Assembly (NCBI RefSeq): GCF_000187935.1
Contig: NZ_AEUT02000001.1
Location: 1,954,501-2,018,500 of the forward strand
DNA from: Streptococcus parauberis NCFD 2020
GTDB taxonomy: Bacteria > Bacillota > Bacilli > Lactobacillales > Streptococcaceae
Reading direction: 5' to 3'
Length of the DNA stretch: 64,000 nucleotides
Shown here: positions 19,297 to 30,517 of the stretch, in pieces
Layout: each line of letters opens with the position of its first letter
How positions within the stretch are numbered: position 1 is the stretch's first letter
Translations under genes and position numbers: made by a program
Notes under the pieces: generated by a model
What the model was told of the DNA's origin: nothing
Seen by the model: only the letters and a program-made list of their open reading frames with translations
Database searches by the model: none

Positions 19297-19305
19297 TGTT
19301 ACAAT
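19297..19305 (+). promoter_or_regulatory. Extended -10 of rlmH
   Basis: TGT-TACAAT (TGn plus TACAAT at 19300-19305) is placed so that a transcript would begin at about 19311-19313, at the rlmH ATG itself. A TTGTCA at 19272-19277 is too far upstream (22 bases) to be a normal -35. Confidence 0.5.
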
Positions 19306-19311
19306 ATGAAT

Positions 19312-19791
19312 ATGAAAGTAAAAATTATTGCAGTTGGAAAACTAAAAGAAAAGTATTTAAAAGATGGTATTGCTGAATATCAAAAAAGACTAGGTCGATT
19401 TTGTCAGTTTGAAATGACTGAATTACCTGATGAAAAGACACCTGATAAAGCAAGTTATGCAGAAAATGTAAAAATTATGCAGAAAGAAGCAGAACGAATT
19501 TCTAAAAAAATTGGTCAACGAGATTTTGTTATTGCCTTAGCTATTGAAGGAAAACAATTACCATCAGAAAAATTCAGCCAAACCTTAGCCCAAACGACTT
19601 TAAATGGTTACTCAGACATCACCTTTATAATTGGAGGTAGCCTTGGATTATCTGATGAAATCAAGAAACGAGCAGATTTGTTGATTAGTTTTGGCTTATT
19701 AACATTGCCTCATCAGTTAATGCGCCTTGTTTTAATTGAACAGGTCTATCGAGCATTTATGATTCAAGAAGGTAGTCCATATCATAAATAA
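19312..19791 (+). CDS. rlmH: 23S rRNA (pseudouridine1915-N3)-methyltransferase RlmH
   Basis: Methylates pseudouridine 1915 in helix 69 of 23S rRNA in the assembled ribosome. It is a SPOUT-fold enzyme: the SAM-binding knot [10 protein letters not shown] and the C-terminal [18 protein letters not shown] then GSPYHK are family marks. I start at the second ATG ([15 protein letters not shown], 159 residues, the family length), since an ATG two codons earlier lies within the spacing after the -10. No ribosome site precedes it, so it may be leaderless. Confidence 0.93.
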   Translation: MKVKIIAVGKLKEKYLKDGIAEYQKRLGRFCQFEMTELPDEKTPDKASYAENVKIMQKEAERISKKIGQRDFVIALAIEGKQLPSEKFSQTLAQTTLNGYSDITFIIGGSLGLSDEIKKRADLLISFGLLTLPHQLMRLVLIEQVYRAFMIQEGSPYHK

Positions 19792-19794
19792 AAG

Positions 19795-19810
19795 AGTTTC
19801 ACGTGGAACA
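19795..19810. other. parS: parS-like site downstream of rlmH
   Basis: AGTTTCACGTGGAACA differs from TGTTTCACGTGAAACA at two positions and keeps the central TTTCACGTG. It lies 3 bases after the rlmH stop and 2.8 kb from oriC. Confidence 0.8.
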
Positions 19811-19840
19811 AAAAAAGCCAAAGATTATCTTTGGCTTTTT
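19811..19840. terminator. Bidirectional terminator between rlmH and tRNA-Arg
   Basis: AAAAAGCCAAAGA pairs with TCTTTGGCTTTTT around a 3-base loop, with T-runs on both strands; it ends both rlmH and the tRNA-Arg transcript. Confidence 0.85.
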
Positions 19841-19844
19841 ATTT

Positions 19845-19918
19845 TGATCCCAGCAGGATTCGAACCTGCGACCGTTCGCTTAGAAGGCGAATGCTCTATC
19901 CAGCTGAGCTATGAGACC
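19845..19918 (-). tRNA. tRNA-Arg (TCT anticodon)
   Basis: The minus strand folds as a full cloverleaf: acceptor GGTCTCA with TGGGATC, anticodon loop CTTCTAA (anticodon TCT, reads AGA/AGG), and T-arm GGTTCGAATCC. No CCA is encoded. A separate promoter lies upstream on the minus strand. Confidence 0.93.
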
Positions 19919-19929
19919 TTAACTCCATT

Positions 19930-19959
19930 ATTCTATCAGAAATAAAGGGTTTTTGTCAA
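19930..19959 (-). promoter_or_regulatory. Promoter of tRNA-Arg
   Basis: TTGACA (19954-19959) and TAGAAT (19930-19935) are 18 bases apart on the minus strand, 12 bases before the tRNA. Confidence 0.75.
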
Positions 19960-20050
19960 TCCCTTTTTAGTCAATGACTTGCTTTCAAGCAGTATGTAGT
20001 CTGACTTAAACATCAAAATAAAAAAATTTATATTTTTTCAAAAAAAAGTG

Positions 20051-20078
20051 TAGACAAACTAAAATCTTCTGATATAAT
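20051..20078 (+). promoter_or_regulatory. Promoter of the tRNA-Glu/tRNA-Asn pair
   Basis: TAGACA (20051-20056), a 16-base spacer, then TATAAT (20073-20078). It lies 40 bases before tRNA-Glu; there is no intervening terminator before tRNA-Asn, so both are one transcript. Confidence 0.7.
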
Positions 20079-20118
20079 AATAAGAGTGTTACGGAGATAT
20101 TACTCCAAAACAGCTTCT

Positions 20119-20190
20119 GGTCCGTTGGTCAAGGGGTTAAGACACCGCCTTTTCACGGCGGTAACACGGGTTCGAATCCCGTACGGACTA
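20119..20190 (+). tRNA. tRNA-Glu (TTC anticodon)
   Basis: GGTCCGTTGGTCAAGGGGTT opens the sequence; the anticodon stem CCGCC/GGCGG frames TTTTCAC with anticodon TTC, and GGTTCGAATCC is the T-arm. The 72 bases match a bacterial tRNA-Glu. Confidence 0.95.
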
Positions 20191-20223
20191 TAATGAATTG
20201 TCATTTATTGGCAATTTTTTTTA

Positions 20224-20297
20224 TCCGGCATAGCTCAGTTGGTAGTAGCGCATGACTGTTAATCATGATGTCGTAGGTTCGAGTCCTACTGCCGGAG
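20224..20297 (+). tRNA. tRNA-Asn (GTT anticodon)
   Basis: Acceptor TCCGGCA with TGCCGGA; anticodon loop CTGTTAA, anticodon GTT; T-arm GGTTCGAGTCC. It is 33 bases after tRNA-Glu and probably co-transcribed. Confidence 0.95.
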
Positions 20298-20301
20298 TAC
20301 A

Positions 20302-20333
20302 AAAAAGCCTTGTCTATTTTAGACAGGCTTTTT
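20302..20333. terminator. Bidirectional terminator between tRNA-Asn and the YfhO gene
   Basis: AAAAAGCCTTGTCTA (20302-20316) pairs with TAGACAGGCTTTTT; the loop holds the stop codon of the minus-strand YfhO gene. T-runs follow on both strands. Confidence 0.85.
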
Positions 20334-22898
20334 ATTTTGTTTAATAAAGAAATAACAAATAAACAATGTTACACCCAAAGCAGATATTATCACCCCTTCT
20401 ATTAATCCATTTGGAATAAAGGTGAGAACAATATTACCAGATCCCTTTTTAACATCAACAGTCATAAAGCCATTTTGAGCTTGTTTCAGCTTGGCTTTTT
20501 TGCCATTTATTCTAGCAGACCAACCTTTGTCATATGGTATGGTATAAAAAACAGAAGCATCGGCTTTAGCATTAAATTTACTATAAACTTTATTTCCCTT
20601 GGTTTTTGTACTAATATCATCATCTTTAAGCTCTGCTATTGCCCTATGGAAAGCAAGAGTATCTAATTGATAAAAATGGGGTTGTTGATAAGATATACTT
20701 TTATTTTTTGGAAAAATAAAATCAATAGTTAGTTGTTGTTGCTTTTGGTAATACCCTAAATCAAAAAAGGTAAAAGTATTGTCTGTTGTATATTCTTGCC
20801 TAACATTTCCAATACTAGAAATTACTGATTTTGAATTTTCGTTTGAAAATACAATATTTGGCATACTGATATAAAGTTGAGTATGGCTTGGAACTTGAAT
20901 ATGATAAGTCACTATTGTGTCGAGAGATTCATTTTTAGCTTTCGCATTAACACGTTGATTAAGATGTGTAGTATTTTCCTCAACCTGATAAGGGACTTCC
21001 TTAAAATAATTATATTGTAAACCACTTAACTGATTTAATAATAATTTCTGATTATCAAGGGTATTTACTGTAAATGGTAAATTCCTATATTTTGTATTTG
21101 TTAATATTCCTAGGCCTAATGCAAAATTATTTTGATAGAGCTTAGTTTGGCCATTATTAGCATAGGATTCAAATCCAAATTTATGAATTGGTGTCTGAGA
21201 AAAATTATACTTGACACCCATAATACTATCCATAATAATGGTATTATTTTGATAACGTAAATTTAAATTAGTTCCGTTTGATTTATAACCAAGTCGATCA
21301 AGAACTTTACTAGAAGTAGTATTTCTAATTGAAGAAAATTGAGAAATACCATTGTAATTGAACTTCATACTATCATTACCAGTCTGTGGAAGTATCCGTT
21401 CAGATCTAAAAAAGTCAGTTGACAATGAATCAGTTTTCTTGACAAGGGTGTCAACCTCATTTAAATTTCTACTATAACCTTCTCTTAAAGGAAAACCCCA
21501 TTCTTTCTCTAATCCAGAAATCATGTAGTATGTATTGACAGTACTTTCTACACATGTAAATAATAGTGTAAAGATGACGATGTAGATAAGGGATAATTTA
21601 GTTTCTTTATGACTAACAAATAATAAAGTATATGCTGTCACAAATATTAAAGTTAAAAGTAATAATGGAATTGTAATAAATTCATATTTATTAGTAATAA
21701 AATAAGGAAGGCTTAATAAGCTACTTAAAATAACAAATATAATTCCAATTGTTATTGGTTTTATTTTTTCAAATAAGGTTAAGGTTTTTCCTGAAATTAA
21801 GATTAATAACAAAGGAAATGTCCATGCATATCGATATAAAAACATATTAGGAGCATGCATCCCTTGCCAAAATAAATCTATTGGTTGTATATAATAACTA
21901 GTCAGGATTATTATCATTAATAATCCATGAGCTACTTTACTTTGCAATTTTACACTTGACAATGTAAAGTAAAGAATTGCTAATAAAAGAGGAAGTAAAC
22001 TACTGTAAATCATTGGAATCGAATTAAACTTAGTGGTGTCATAAGTACCAATTAAGCTTTTAGCAAACAGGTCTAGAGAGTCTGTATTAGCTGTAAATAA
22101 TTTGACTACTTGTGTTAATTGTTCGCCATGACTTGACAAGTCTTTTACAGCAGGAAGAATCATTACCATACTTGATAAAGCAGCAAGTAAAGAGATAAAA
22201 ATAAAATTTACTGTAGGATAAAATCTTTCTTTCCAACTGTCAAGTTCAATCAATAGTACAATAAAATAAAGTAAAAGAAAAATTGACATCATGTAACCAA
22301 AATAATAATTTTGGATAAATAGGATAGTTAATGTTATATAGTAAAGTAAAAATTTTCCATTGTTAATTAGAGAGTGTAAACCTAATAAAATCAGTGGAAC
22401 AAGCAAAAAGACATCTAGCCAAGTATTTATTTCTAATTGACTTGTCAAAAAACTCATAAGTGAAAAGGAAATTGATAAGGAAAGAATGAAAAAAGACTGG
22501 ACTTTAGGATAAATTCTTTTGAATGAAAAATATGAAGATAGTCCAATCAATCCAAATTTACAGAGTGTAAAGATATAGACAGCATCTGGCATATTATTAA
22601 GAGAAAAGAAATAATATAAAGGTGATAAAAAACTTCCTAAATAATAACTAATGAGTGCATAAAAATTTAAACCTAATCCACTTGTAAATGTATAAAAGAG
22701 ACTATCTTTTCCATGTAAAATATTTCTCAAATTTTGGGCAAAAATAACATATTGATGGAAACCATCGCTTGCTAAAATAGTTTTAGGACCACCGTAATAA
22801 ATGTCTTTTGAATATAGAACAAAAAACATAATAAAGAATGGAATAAAAAAACTAAGAATATAATATATAAGAGATAAGTTTATTTTTTTTGCGGACAT
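20319..22898 (-). CDS. YfhO-family large membrane protein (probable wall teichoic acid/polymer glycosyltransferase)
   Basis: An 860-residue protein with a dozen or more predicted membrane helices over the first two thirds and a soluble extracytoplasmic C-terminal domain. The start at MSAKKINLSLIYYIL (ATG 22896-22898) gives the family length; an extra open 81 codons upstream would overlap the ABC-F gene and are rejected. IYYGGPKTILASDGFHQYV near residue 30 is the aspartate-bearing first loop seen in YfhO (GT-C type) proteins. YfhO proteins of Firmicutes are linked to glycosylation of lipoteichoic acid; here that is family inference. Confidence 0.85.
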   Translation of the reverse strand: MSAKKINLSLIYYILSFFIPFFIMFFVLYSKDIYYGGPKTILASDGFHQYVIFAQNLRNILHGKDSLFYTFTSGLGLNFYALISYYLGSFLSPLYYFFSLNNMPDAVYIFTLCKFGLIGLSSYFSFKRIYPKVQSFFILSLSISFSLMSFLTSQLEINTWLDVFLLVPLILLGLHSLINNGKFLLYYITLTILFIQNYYFGYMMSIFLLLYFIVLLIELDSWKERFYPTVNFIFISLLAALSSMVMILPAVKDLSSHGEQLTQVVKLFTANTDSLDLFAKSLIGTYDTTKFNSIPMIYSSLLPLLLAILYFTLSSVKLQSKVAHGLLMIIILTSYYIQPIDLFWQGMHAPNMFLYRYAWTFPLLLILISGKTLTLFEKIKPITIGIIFVILSSLLSLPYFITNKYEFITIPLLLLTLIFVTAYTLLFVSHKETKLSLIYIVIFTLLFTCVESTVNTYYMISGLEKEWGFPLREGYSRNLNEVDTLVKKTDSLSTDFFRSERILPQTGNDSMKFNYNGISQFSSIRNTTSSKVLDRLGYKSNGTNLNLRYQNNTIIMDSIMGVKYNFSQTPIHKFGFESYANNGQTKLYQNNFALGLGILTNTKYRNLPFTVNTLDNQKLLLNQLSGLQYNYFKEVPYQVEENTTHLNQRVNAKAKNESLDTIVTYHIQVPSHTQLYISMPNIVFSNENSKSVISSIGNVRQEYTTDNTFTFFDLGYYQKQQQLTIDFIFPKNKSISYQQPHFYQLDTLAFHRAIAELKDDDISTKTKGNKVYSKFNAKADASVFYTIPYDKGWSARINGKKAKLKQAQNGFMTVDVKKGSGNIVLTFIPNGLIEGVIISALGVTLFICYFFIKQNKKPV

Positions 22899-22924
22899 AT
22901 GCTTATTCTTTCTATTTTGAAAAA

Positions 22925-22956
22925 AAGAATAAGGCGTTTCCGCCTTATCTTTTTTA
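22925..22956 (-). terminator. Terminator after the ABC-F gene
   Basis: AAGATAAGGCG and CGCCTTATTCTT form a strong stem with a GAAA loop and a T-run on the minus strand; the ABC-F stop codon lies at its edge. Confidence 0.85.
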
Positions 22957-24573
22957 TTTCCAAAGTTGTTCAACTTTAGCTTGAACTTCTGCATTTTCAA
23001 GGAATTCATCGTAGGTTTCATCAATACGATCAATAACCCCATTTTTTGAAATGACAACAATGTGGTTAGCAATTGTTTGAATGAATTCATGGTCATGACT
23101 GGCAAAAATAACTGATTCTTTATAATCTTTGATACCATCATTCAAACTTGAAATTGATTCTAAGTCTAAGTGATTAGTTGGGTCATCTAAAATTAAAACA
23201 TTTGATTTTAATAGCATTAATTTAGATAGCATTACACGAACTTTTTCACCACCTGATAAGACATTAACAGATTTTTTAACTTCATCACCAGAGAACAACA
23301 TACGTCCCAAGAAACCTCTTAAGAAAGTATCATCGTCTTCTCCTTTTTCGGCGAATTGGCGAAGCCATTCTAAGATAGATTCATCAGTGTCAAAATCTTT
23401 ACTGTTGTCTTTAGGAAGGTACGAGCGACTAGTTGTCACTCCCCATTTAATTGTTCCTTCATAATCAATGTCATCTGCTAAAGCACGCATTAGTGCAGTA
23501 GTTTGAATATCATTTTGGCCAATGATGGCTGCTTTATCCCCTGGACGTAGGATGAAACTAATATTATCAATGATTTTTTCACCATCAATAGTAACTGAAA
23601 GGTTTTCAACTGTTAATAGGTCATTTCCCATTTCACGTTCTGCTTTAAAATTGATAAATGGATATTTACGACTAGAAGGTACAATATCTTCTAATTCAAT
23701 TTTATCAAGCATTTTCTTACGAGATGTTGCTTGTTTTGATTTAGAGGCATTAGCTGAGAAACGTGCAACGAATTCTTGTAATTGTTTGATTTTTTCTTCT
23801 GCTTTAGCATTACGGTCTGATTGTAAACGCAAAGCTAATTCTGAAGATTGTTTCCAAAAATCATAGTTACCAACGTAAAGTTTAATTTTTCCAAAGTCCA
23901 AGTCAGCCATGTGAGTACATACTTTATTTAAAAAGTGACGGTCATGGGAAACAACAATAACAGTGTTTTCAAATTCTATTAAGAAATTTTCTAACCAGGC
24001 AATTGATTGAATATCTAATCCATTGGTAGGTTCGTCAAGCAATAGCACATCAGGCTTACCAAATAATGCTTTAGCAAGGAGAACTTTCACTTTATCTCCA
24101 TTTGCTAATTCACTCATTGATTGGAAATGAAGACTCTCTGGGATATTTAAATTTTGAAGTAATTGTGATGCTTCACTCTCTGCTTCCCATCCACCTAATT
24201 CAGCAAATGTACCTTCAAGTTCTGCAGCACGAACACCATCTTCTTCAGAAAAATCTTCTTTCATATAGATAGCATCTTTTTCTTTCATGATGTTAAATAA
24301 TTGTTCATTTCCCATGATGACTACATCAATAGCACGTTCTTCTTCGTAGTCAAAATGGTTTTGTCGCAATACTGAAAGGCGTTCATCAGTACCTAATGAG
24401 ATATGACCAGTTGTTGGTTCGATATCCCCTGCAAGAATTTTTAAAAATGTTGATTTACCAGCACCATTTGCACCAATTAGGCCATAGGTATTACCAGCAG
24501 TAAATTTAATGTTAACTTCGTCAAAAAGTTTTCTATCGCTAAAACGTAACGATATGTCAGAAACAGTAAGCAA
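22954..24573 (-). CDS. ABC-F family ATPase (YkpA-like)
   Basis: A 539-residue soluble protein with two ABC domains joined by a basic linker of about 80 residues, the translation-factor type of ABC protein acting on the ribosome rather than a transporter. Domain 1 has Walker A GANGAGKS (34-41) and LLLDEPTNGLD (about 176). Domain 2 has LSGGEKVRV (about 437), but its Walker A reads GQNDIQTT (352-359) and its catalytic motif LILDDPTNHLD (about 461); domain 1 has LANGDKVKV (about 155) for a signature. The start is TTG with GAGGTG upstream. A role in antibiotic resistance is not indicated. Confidence 0.9.
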   Translation of the reverse strand: MLTVSDISLRFSDRKLFDEVNIKFTAGNTYGLIGANGAGKSTFLKILAGDIEPTTGHISLGTDERLSVLRQNHFDYEEERAIDVVIMGNEQLFNIMKEKDAIYMKEDFSEEDGVRAAELEGTFAELGGWEAESEASQLLQNLNIPESLHFQSMSELANGDKVKVLLAKALFGKPDVLLLDEPTNGLDIQSIAWLENFLIEFENTVIVVSHDRHFLNKVCTHMADLDFGKIKLYVGNYDFWKQSSELALRLQSDRNAKAEEKIKQLQEFVARFSANASKSKQATSRKKMLDKIELEDIVPSSRKYPFINFKAEREMGNDLLTVENLSVTIDGEKIIDNISFILRPGDKAAIIGQNDIQTTALMRALADDIDYEGTIKWGVTTSRSYLPKDNSKDFDTDESILEWLRQFAEKGEDDDTFLRGFLGRMLFSGDEVKKSVNVLSGGEKVRVMLSKLMLLKSNVLILDDPTNHLDLESISSLNDGIKDYKESVIFASHDHEFIQTIANHIVVISKNGVIDRIDETYDEFLENAEVQAKVEQLWK

Positions 24574-24613
24574 TTTTTCACCTCATATTATTTATCTATT
24601 TTTCATTGTACAT

Positions 24614-24645
24614 GAAAAAGCCCCTTTTTTCAATCAGAAAAGGGG
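24614..24645 (-). terminator. Terminator after YitT
   Basis: CCCCTTTT and AAAAGGGG form an 8-base stem; the minus strand continues GCTTTTTC. It lies between the YitT stop and the ABC-F start. Confidence 0.75.
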
Positions 24646-24654
24646 TTATACTTT

Positions 24655-25527
24655 TTACATTGGTAGCAAGACATCTTCATCTTCTCGCTTATATTGTTTG
24701 GTTAAACTGAAACCACGACCAATAACATGGGCAGCTGGCATAACTACAACAAAAGCAGTATCATCAAGCTCATTAATTTTTTCTTGTAAAGATGGAAATT
24801 CATAAGTTGAAATAACAGCCATTAACATAACATTTTCTTTAGTTGTATATCCACCTCTAATAGGAATTTTAGTAACACCACGATCCATAACTTTATGAAT
24901 ATATTCTTTGATTTGAATATATTCTTTTGAAATAATCATGACATTCTTCGATGAATTAAAGCCAGTTTCCATAATAGCAATAACATACCCAATAGTTAAT
25001 AAACAGATTGTGGAGTACATAACATCATCAGCAGATAAAGCTAAAAATCCCATTGCAACACTAATACCGTCAATAATAGTCATTGCAATACCTAAACTTA
25101 AAGGAGAATACTTGTGTAAGATTTGAGTTAGAATACCTGTTCCACCAGTTGATGAATTACCCCAAAAAACCATACCAATACCAATTCCCACAATTATTCC
25201 ACCAAAAATAGCAGCTAATAATTGGTTATGCGTTATACTAGGTAAAAAATTAGTCATTCTAATTGCTATTGGATAAATCCAAGAACCATACAAAGTTTTA
25301 ACAAAATTTTGTCTACCTAGGAAAAAATAACATAATAAAAGAAGTGGAATATTACTAAGCATTAAAAATAAAGATGGGCTAATACCAAATAGAACTTTCA
25401 TTACCACTGCAATACCGACCATACCACCAGCAGCAATATGATTATCAACAAACATAGTATTAAAACCTATAGCTGTAATAAATGTTCCAACGGTTACAAA
25501 TACCATATCTTTTAATCTATTCGTCAT
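24655..25527 (-). CDS. YitT-family membrane protein (DUF161 plus DUF2179)
   Basis: A 290-residue protein with five or six predicted helices in the first 200 residues (GFNTMFVDNHIAAGGMVGIA is the typical start region) and a C-terminal cytosolic DUF2179 domain (about 210-275). The family is common in Firmicutes and proposed to be a transporter; substrate unknown. A good promoter is present upstream and it is a single-gene unit with its own terminator. The start has AAGGAGTATAAATAAGGATG. Confidence 0.85.
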   Translation of the reverse strand: MTNRLKDMVFVTVGTFITAIGFNTMFVDNHIAAGGMVGIAVVMKVLFGISPSLFLMLSNIPLLLLCYFFLGRQNFVKTLYGSWIYPIAIRMTNFLPSITHNQLLAAIFGGIIVGIGIGMVFWGNSSTGGTGILTQILHKYSPLSLGIAMTIIDGISVAMGFLALSADDVMYSTICLLTIGYVIAIMETGFNSSKNVMIISKEYIQIKEYIHKVMDRGVTKIPIRGGYTTKENVMLMAVISTYEFPSLQEKINELDDTAFVVVMPAAHVIGRGFSLTKQYKREDEDVLLPM

Positions 25528-25561
25528 CCTTATTTATACTCCTTATCGTGAAAATAATACC

Positions 25562-25591
25562 ATTATCTACTATGAATTAGTCTTGTGTCAA
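25562..25591 (-). promoter_or_regulatory. Promoter of the YitT gene
   Basis: Minus-strand TTGACA (25586-25591), an 18-base spacer, GATAAT (25562-25567). Confidence 0.6.
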
Positions 25592-25617
25592 GAACTTTTT
25601 CCTATATTTTGCTAAAC

Positions 25618-25646
25618 TTGACAAATTTGTGAAAATTTCATAGAAT
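25618..25646 (+). promoter_or_regulatory. Promoter of the trpS T-box
   Basis: TTGACA (25618-25623), a 17-base spacer and TAGAAT (25641-25646), about 7 bases before the start of the leader. Confidence 0.8.
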
Positions 25647-25652
25647 GAAAGC

Positions 25653-26945
<1,293 letters not shown>

Positions 26946-26953
26946 TAATAGAT

Positions 26954-26986
26954 AAGGGAACTTCAATAATTATTGAAGTTCCCTTT
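26954..26986 (+). terminator. Terminator after trpS
   Basis: AAGGGAACTTCAATAA pairs with TTATTGAAGTTCCCTT, then TTTATTTG. Strong 15-16 base stem. Confidence 0.85.
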
Positions 26987-26991
26987 ATTTG

Positions 26992-27053
26992 CGAACATTA
27001 TTCTGAAATATCAGATGATTTTATAAAATAATTATATAATTACGAACATTATT
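26992..27053 (+). promoter_or_regulatory. Two PurR-box-like motifs upstream of guaB
   Basis: CGAACATTATT occurs twice, at 26992-27002 and 27043-27053, 51 bases apart, upstream of the guaB -35. CGAAC followed by an AT-rich stretch is the core of the PurR boxes of lactococci and streptococci. The first half-match lacks the leading C (GCGAAC), as does the second (ACGAAC). Confidence 0.5.
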
Positions 27054-27093
27054 TGTATTTATAAGGCAAAAATAGAAAATAATTTTTAATTTA

Positions 27094-28669
<1,576 letters not shown>

Positions 28670-28676
28670 TAATAAT

Positions 28677-28708
28677 AAAAAAGAGTTAGGATTACCTATC
28701 TCTTTTTT
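28677..28708 (+). terminator. Terminator after guaB
   Basis: AAAAAGAG and CTCTTTTT with an inner AGG/CCT pairing and one mismatch, then TTTTTTGC. Confidence 0.75.
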
Positions 28709-28709
28709 G

Positions 28710-28848
28710 CTTTACTATTTTATAAACAAGTGTAAAGTAAGTGTAAAAATAATTTGATATTTGTGTAAAAAAATTATATAAACACTATAATTTAAGTAAT
28801 TGTCAAACACATAATGTCAATTTATTGTAAAGTTAGTTGTAAAGTAAA
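28710..28848. repeat. Convergent intergenic region with repeated TGTAAAG motifs
   Basis: Between the ends of guaB and recF there are four TGTAAA-type copies: TGTAAA at 28731 and 28742 (spaced by 5 bases), and TGTAAA at 28826 and 28838 (spaced by 6). The first pair fits the WalR/VicR consensus TGTWAH-N5-TGTWAH. A TATAAT-like box is at 28786. No gene starts here, so the motif has no obvious target. Confidence 0.4.
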
Positions 28849-28865
28849 AAGCAGACTCAGTCTGC
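28843..28865 (-). terminator. recF terminator containing the stop codon in the loop
   Basis: GCAGAC (28851-28856) and GTCTGC (28860-28865) pair; the three-base loop is exactly the recF stop (28857-28859). The minus strand continues into TTTTTAC. Confidence 0.8.
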
Positions 28866-29951
28866 CTTAATGGTTCCACTAGTTACATGAAAAGTTTTTA
28901 AAGTTTTTGGAAGTTGCGAGAGGTGTTCCAAACTAGTAGTAGTAATAAAAGTTTGAACATTTTCTTGAATGACAGTCTCAATTAATTTTGTTTGTCTTGT
29001 ATTGTCTAATTCACTCATAACATCATCTAACAGTAGTATTGGATTATCTCCAGTCAAGATTTTCATTAAACTCACTTCAGCCATCTTTATGGATAAAATT
29101 AAGCTTCGATGTTGACCTTGGCTTGCAAAATTTGCATTCATATTATTTATATAAAATTCAATGTCATCTCTATGTGGGCCAATACTCGTATTCTTTCTAA
29201 AAATATCACGTTGACGATTTCTTTCAAGTTGCTCCATGAATTTTTCTTGAATAAGTTGACTTTGACTTGTATCAATGCTAGAAATATATTTAATTTGTAA
29301 ACTTTCTAGTTCATTTGATATTGCCTGATGATGAGCATCTGCTTCTTTTTCAAGATCAGCAATGAATTGAATTCTTTGCTGAATAACACGGCTACCATAA
29401 TATGATAATTGTTGATCCAAAACTACTAGAAAGTCAAAATCAATTGTTCTAGCAGCTTTTAAATATGCGTTTCTTTGTTTTAAAATATGGTTATAATTCG
29501 ATAAGTCAGATAGATAAACAGGTTTAATTTGACCTAAATCAATATCAATAAACTTTCTTCGAAGACTAGGAGCGCCTTTAACTAATTGTAAATCTTCAGG
29601 AGCAAAGAGTACTACCATCATTGTACCTATATATTCAGAAAGTTTTGCTTGTTTTAATGAATTAATCTTTGTTATTCGACCTTTATCAGATAAATTAATT
29701 TCTAAACTGATATTACCTGAGAGGCGATTTAATTTTCCTTCAATAGATAAACGATCAGTTGAAAACTGGATTAATTCTTTATCACTTCTTGTGCGATGAC
29801 TTCTAGTTAAGGCAATAAAATAGATAGCTTCTAAGATGTTCGTTTTTCCTTGGGCATTGTTTCCTATAAAGATGTTTAGTCCCTCTGAAAAATTTATATT
29901 TAAGTCATTATAATTTCTAAAGTGATTTAGTGTTAATTCCTTTAACCACAT
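28857..29951 (-). CDS. recF: DNA replication and repair protein RecF
   Basis: A 364-residue SMC-like ATPase that helps load RecA at single-strand gaps. Walker [10 protein letters not shown] is at 30-38, the signature-like [13 protein letters not shown] near 280, and [14 protein letters not shown] (Walker B) near 310. It sits 2 bases after yaaA and uses the same promoter; the yaaA-recF pair is conserved in Firmicutes, though here detached from dnaN. Its start ATG has a weak ribosome site, so it is probably coupled to yaaA. Confidence 0.96.
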   Translation of the reverse strand: MWLKELTLNHFRNYNDLNINFSEGLNIFIGNNAQGKTNILEAIYFIALTRSHRTRSDKELIQFSTDRLSIEGKLNRLSGNISLEINLSDKGRITKINSLKQAKLSEYIGTMMVVLFAPEDLQLVKGAPSLRRKFIDIDLGQIKPVYLSDLSNYNHILKQRNAYLKAARTIDFDFLVVLDQQLSYYGSRVIQQRIQFIADLEKEADAHHQAISNELESLQIKYISSIDTSQSQLIQEKFMEQLERNRQRDIFRKNTSIGPHRDDIEFYINNMNANFASQGQHRSLILSIKMAEVSLMKILTGDNPILLLDDVMSELDNTRQTKLIETVIQENVQTFITTTSLEHLSQLPKTLKTFHVTSGTIKAD

Positions 29952-29953
29952 TA

Positions 29954-30358
29954 TTATGTACCAGGAAATTTAACTGCTGGACCTTTACCAGATTTTCTTG
30001 GTCTAGTGTTAAATTTACTATTCTTTGTTTTTTTAGGAGTTTGTTTTGCTGGCTTTTTTAGTGATTGATTCATTTCTTTAACTATTTTAGCTACACGTTG
30101 CTTCTCTTCTTCTGCAAGGTTATATTCCAGAAGTTCCTCTTGGCTAGGTTCAGCAATAGTTATTGATAAATCTTGCTCTGGTAGAGTTACGATATCACCA
30201 ATTCTAATCTTTTTACCTCTTCTTTTTTCGTCCTCACCATTAAATAACACAGTGTGTTCTACTAAGAATCCTTTAATTGCACCACCACTTTGAATGATTC
30301 CAAGTTCTTTAAGTAAGGCTTGTAAAGTTATAAATTCACTAAATAATTTGTATTCCAT
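29954..30358 (-). CDS. yaaA: S4-domain protein YaaA
   Basis: A small RNA-binding protein with an S4-like fold at residues about 10-70 ([18 protein letters not shown], then [19 protein letters not shown]), and a basic, lysine/proline-rich tail. I start at ATG 30356-30358, which has GGAG eight bases upstream; an open extension of 7 codons is rejected. It is co-transcribed with recF. The function is not established; it is common before recF in this class of bacteria. Confidence 0.85.
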   Translation of the reverse strand: MEYKLFSEFITLQALLKELGIIQSGGAIKGFLVEHTVLFNGEDEKRRGKKIRIGDIVTLPEQDLSITIAEPSQEELLEYNLAEEEKQRVAKIVKEMNQSLKKPAKQTPKKTKNSKFNTRPRKSGKGPAVKFPGT

Positions 30359-30379
30359 AAGTATTTCTCCATTTTTCAA

Positions 30380-30483
30380 GTCACATTATTATAGCATATT
30401 TTGAAAATAATAATTATTATCTAGAAATTTGAACTTTACTAAAAATCTAAATGTAATTTGTTATTTAATAACCCCTCATTTTT
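30380..30483. other. AT-rich gap between yaaA and the ncRNA candidate
   Basis: This part of the 354-base intergenic stretch holds the minus-strand promoter region of yaaA (near 30390-30400, no clear hexamers found) and nothing else that I can support. Confidence 0.4.
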
Positions 30484-30511
30484 TTGACATGTTTATAAAA
30501 GAGTGTATAAT
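30484..30511 (+). promoter_or_regulatory. Consensus promoter of the ncRNA candidate
   Basis: TTGACA (30484-30489), a 16-base spacer and TATAAT (30506-30511), perfect in both hexamers and the best-looking promoter in the window. Confidence 0.75.
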
Positions 30512-30517
30512 GAACTT

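Noticed and set aside
22899..23141. 940-residue version of the YfhO protein
   Set aside because: The extra 81 codons lie inside the ABC-F gene in another frame and are not hydrophobic or conserved in character.
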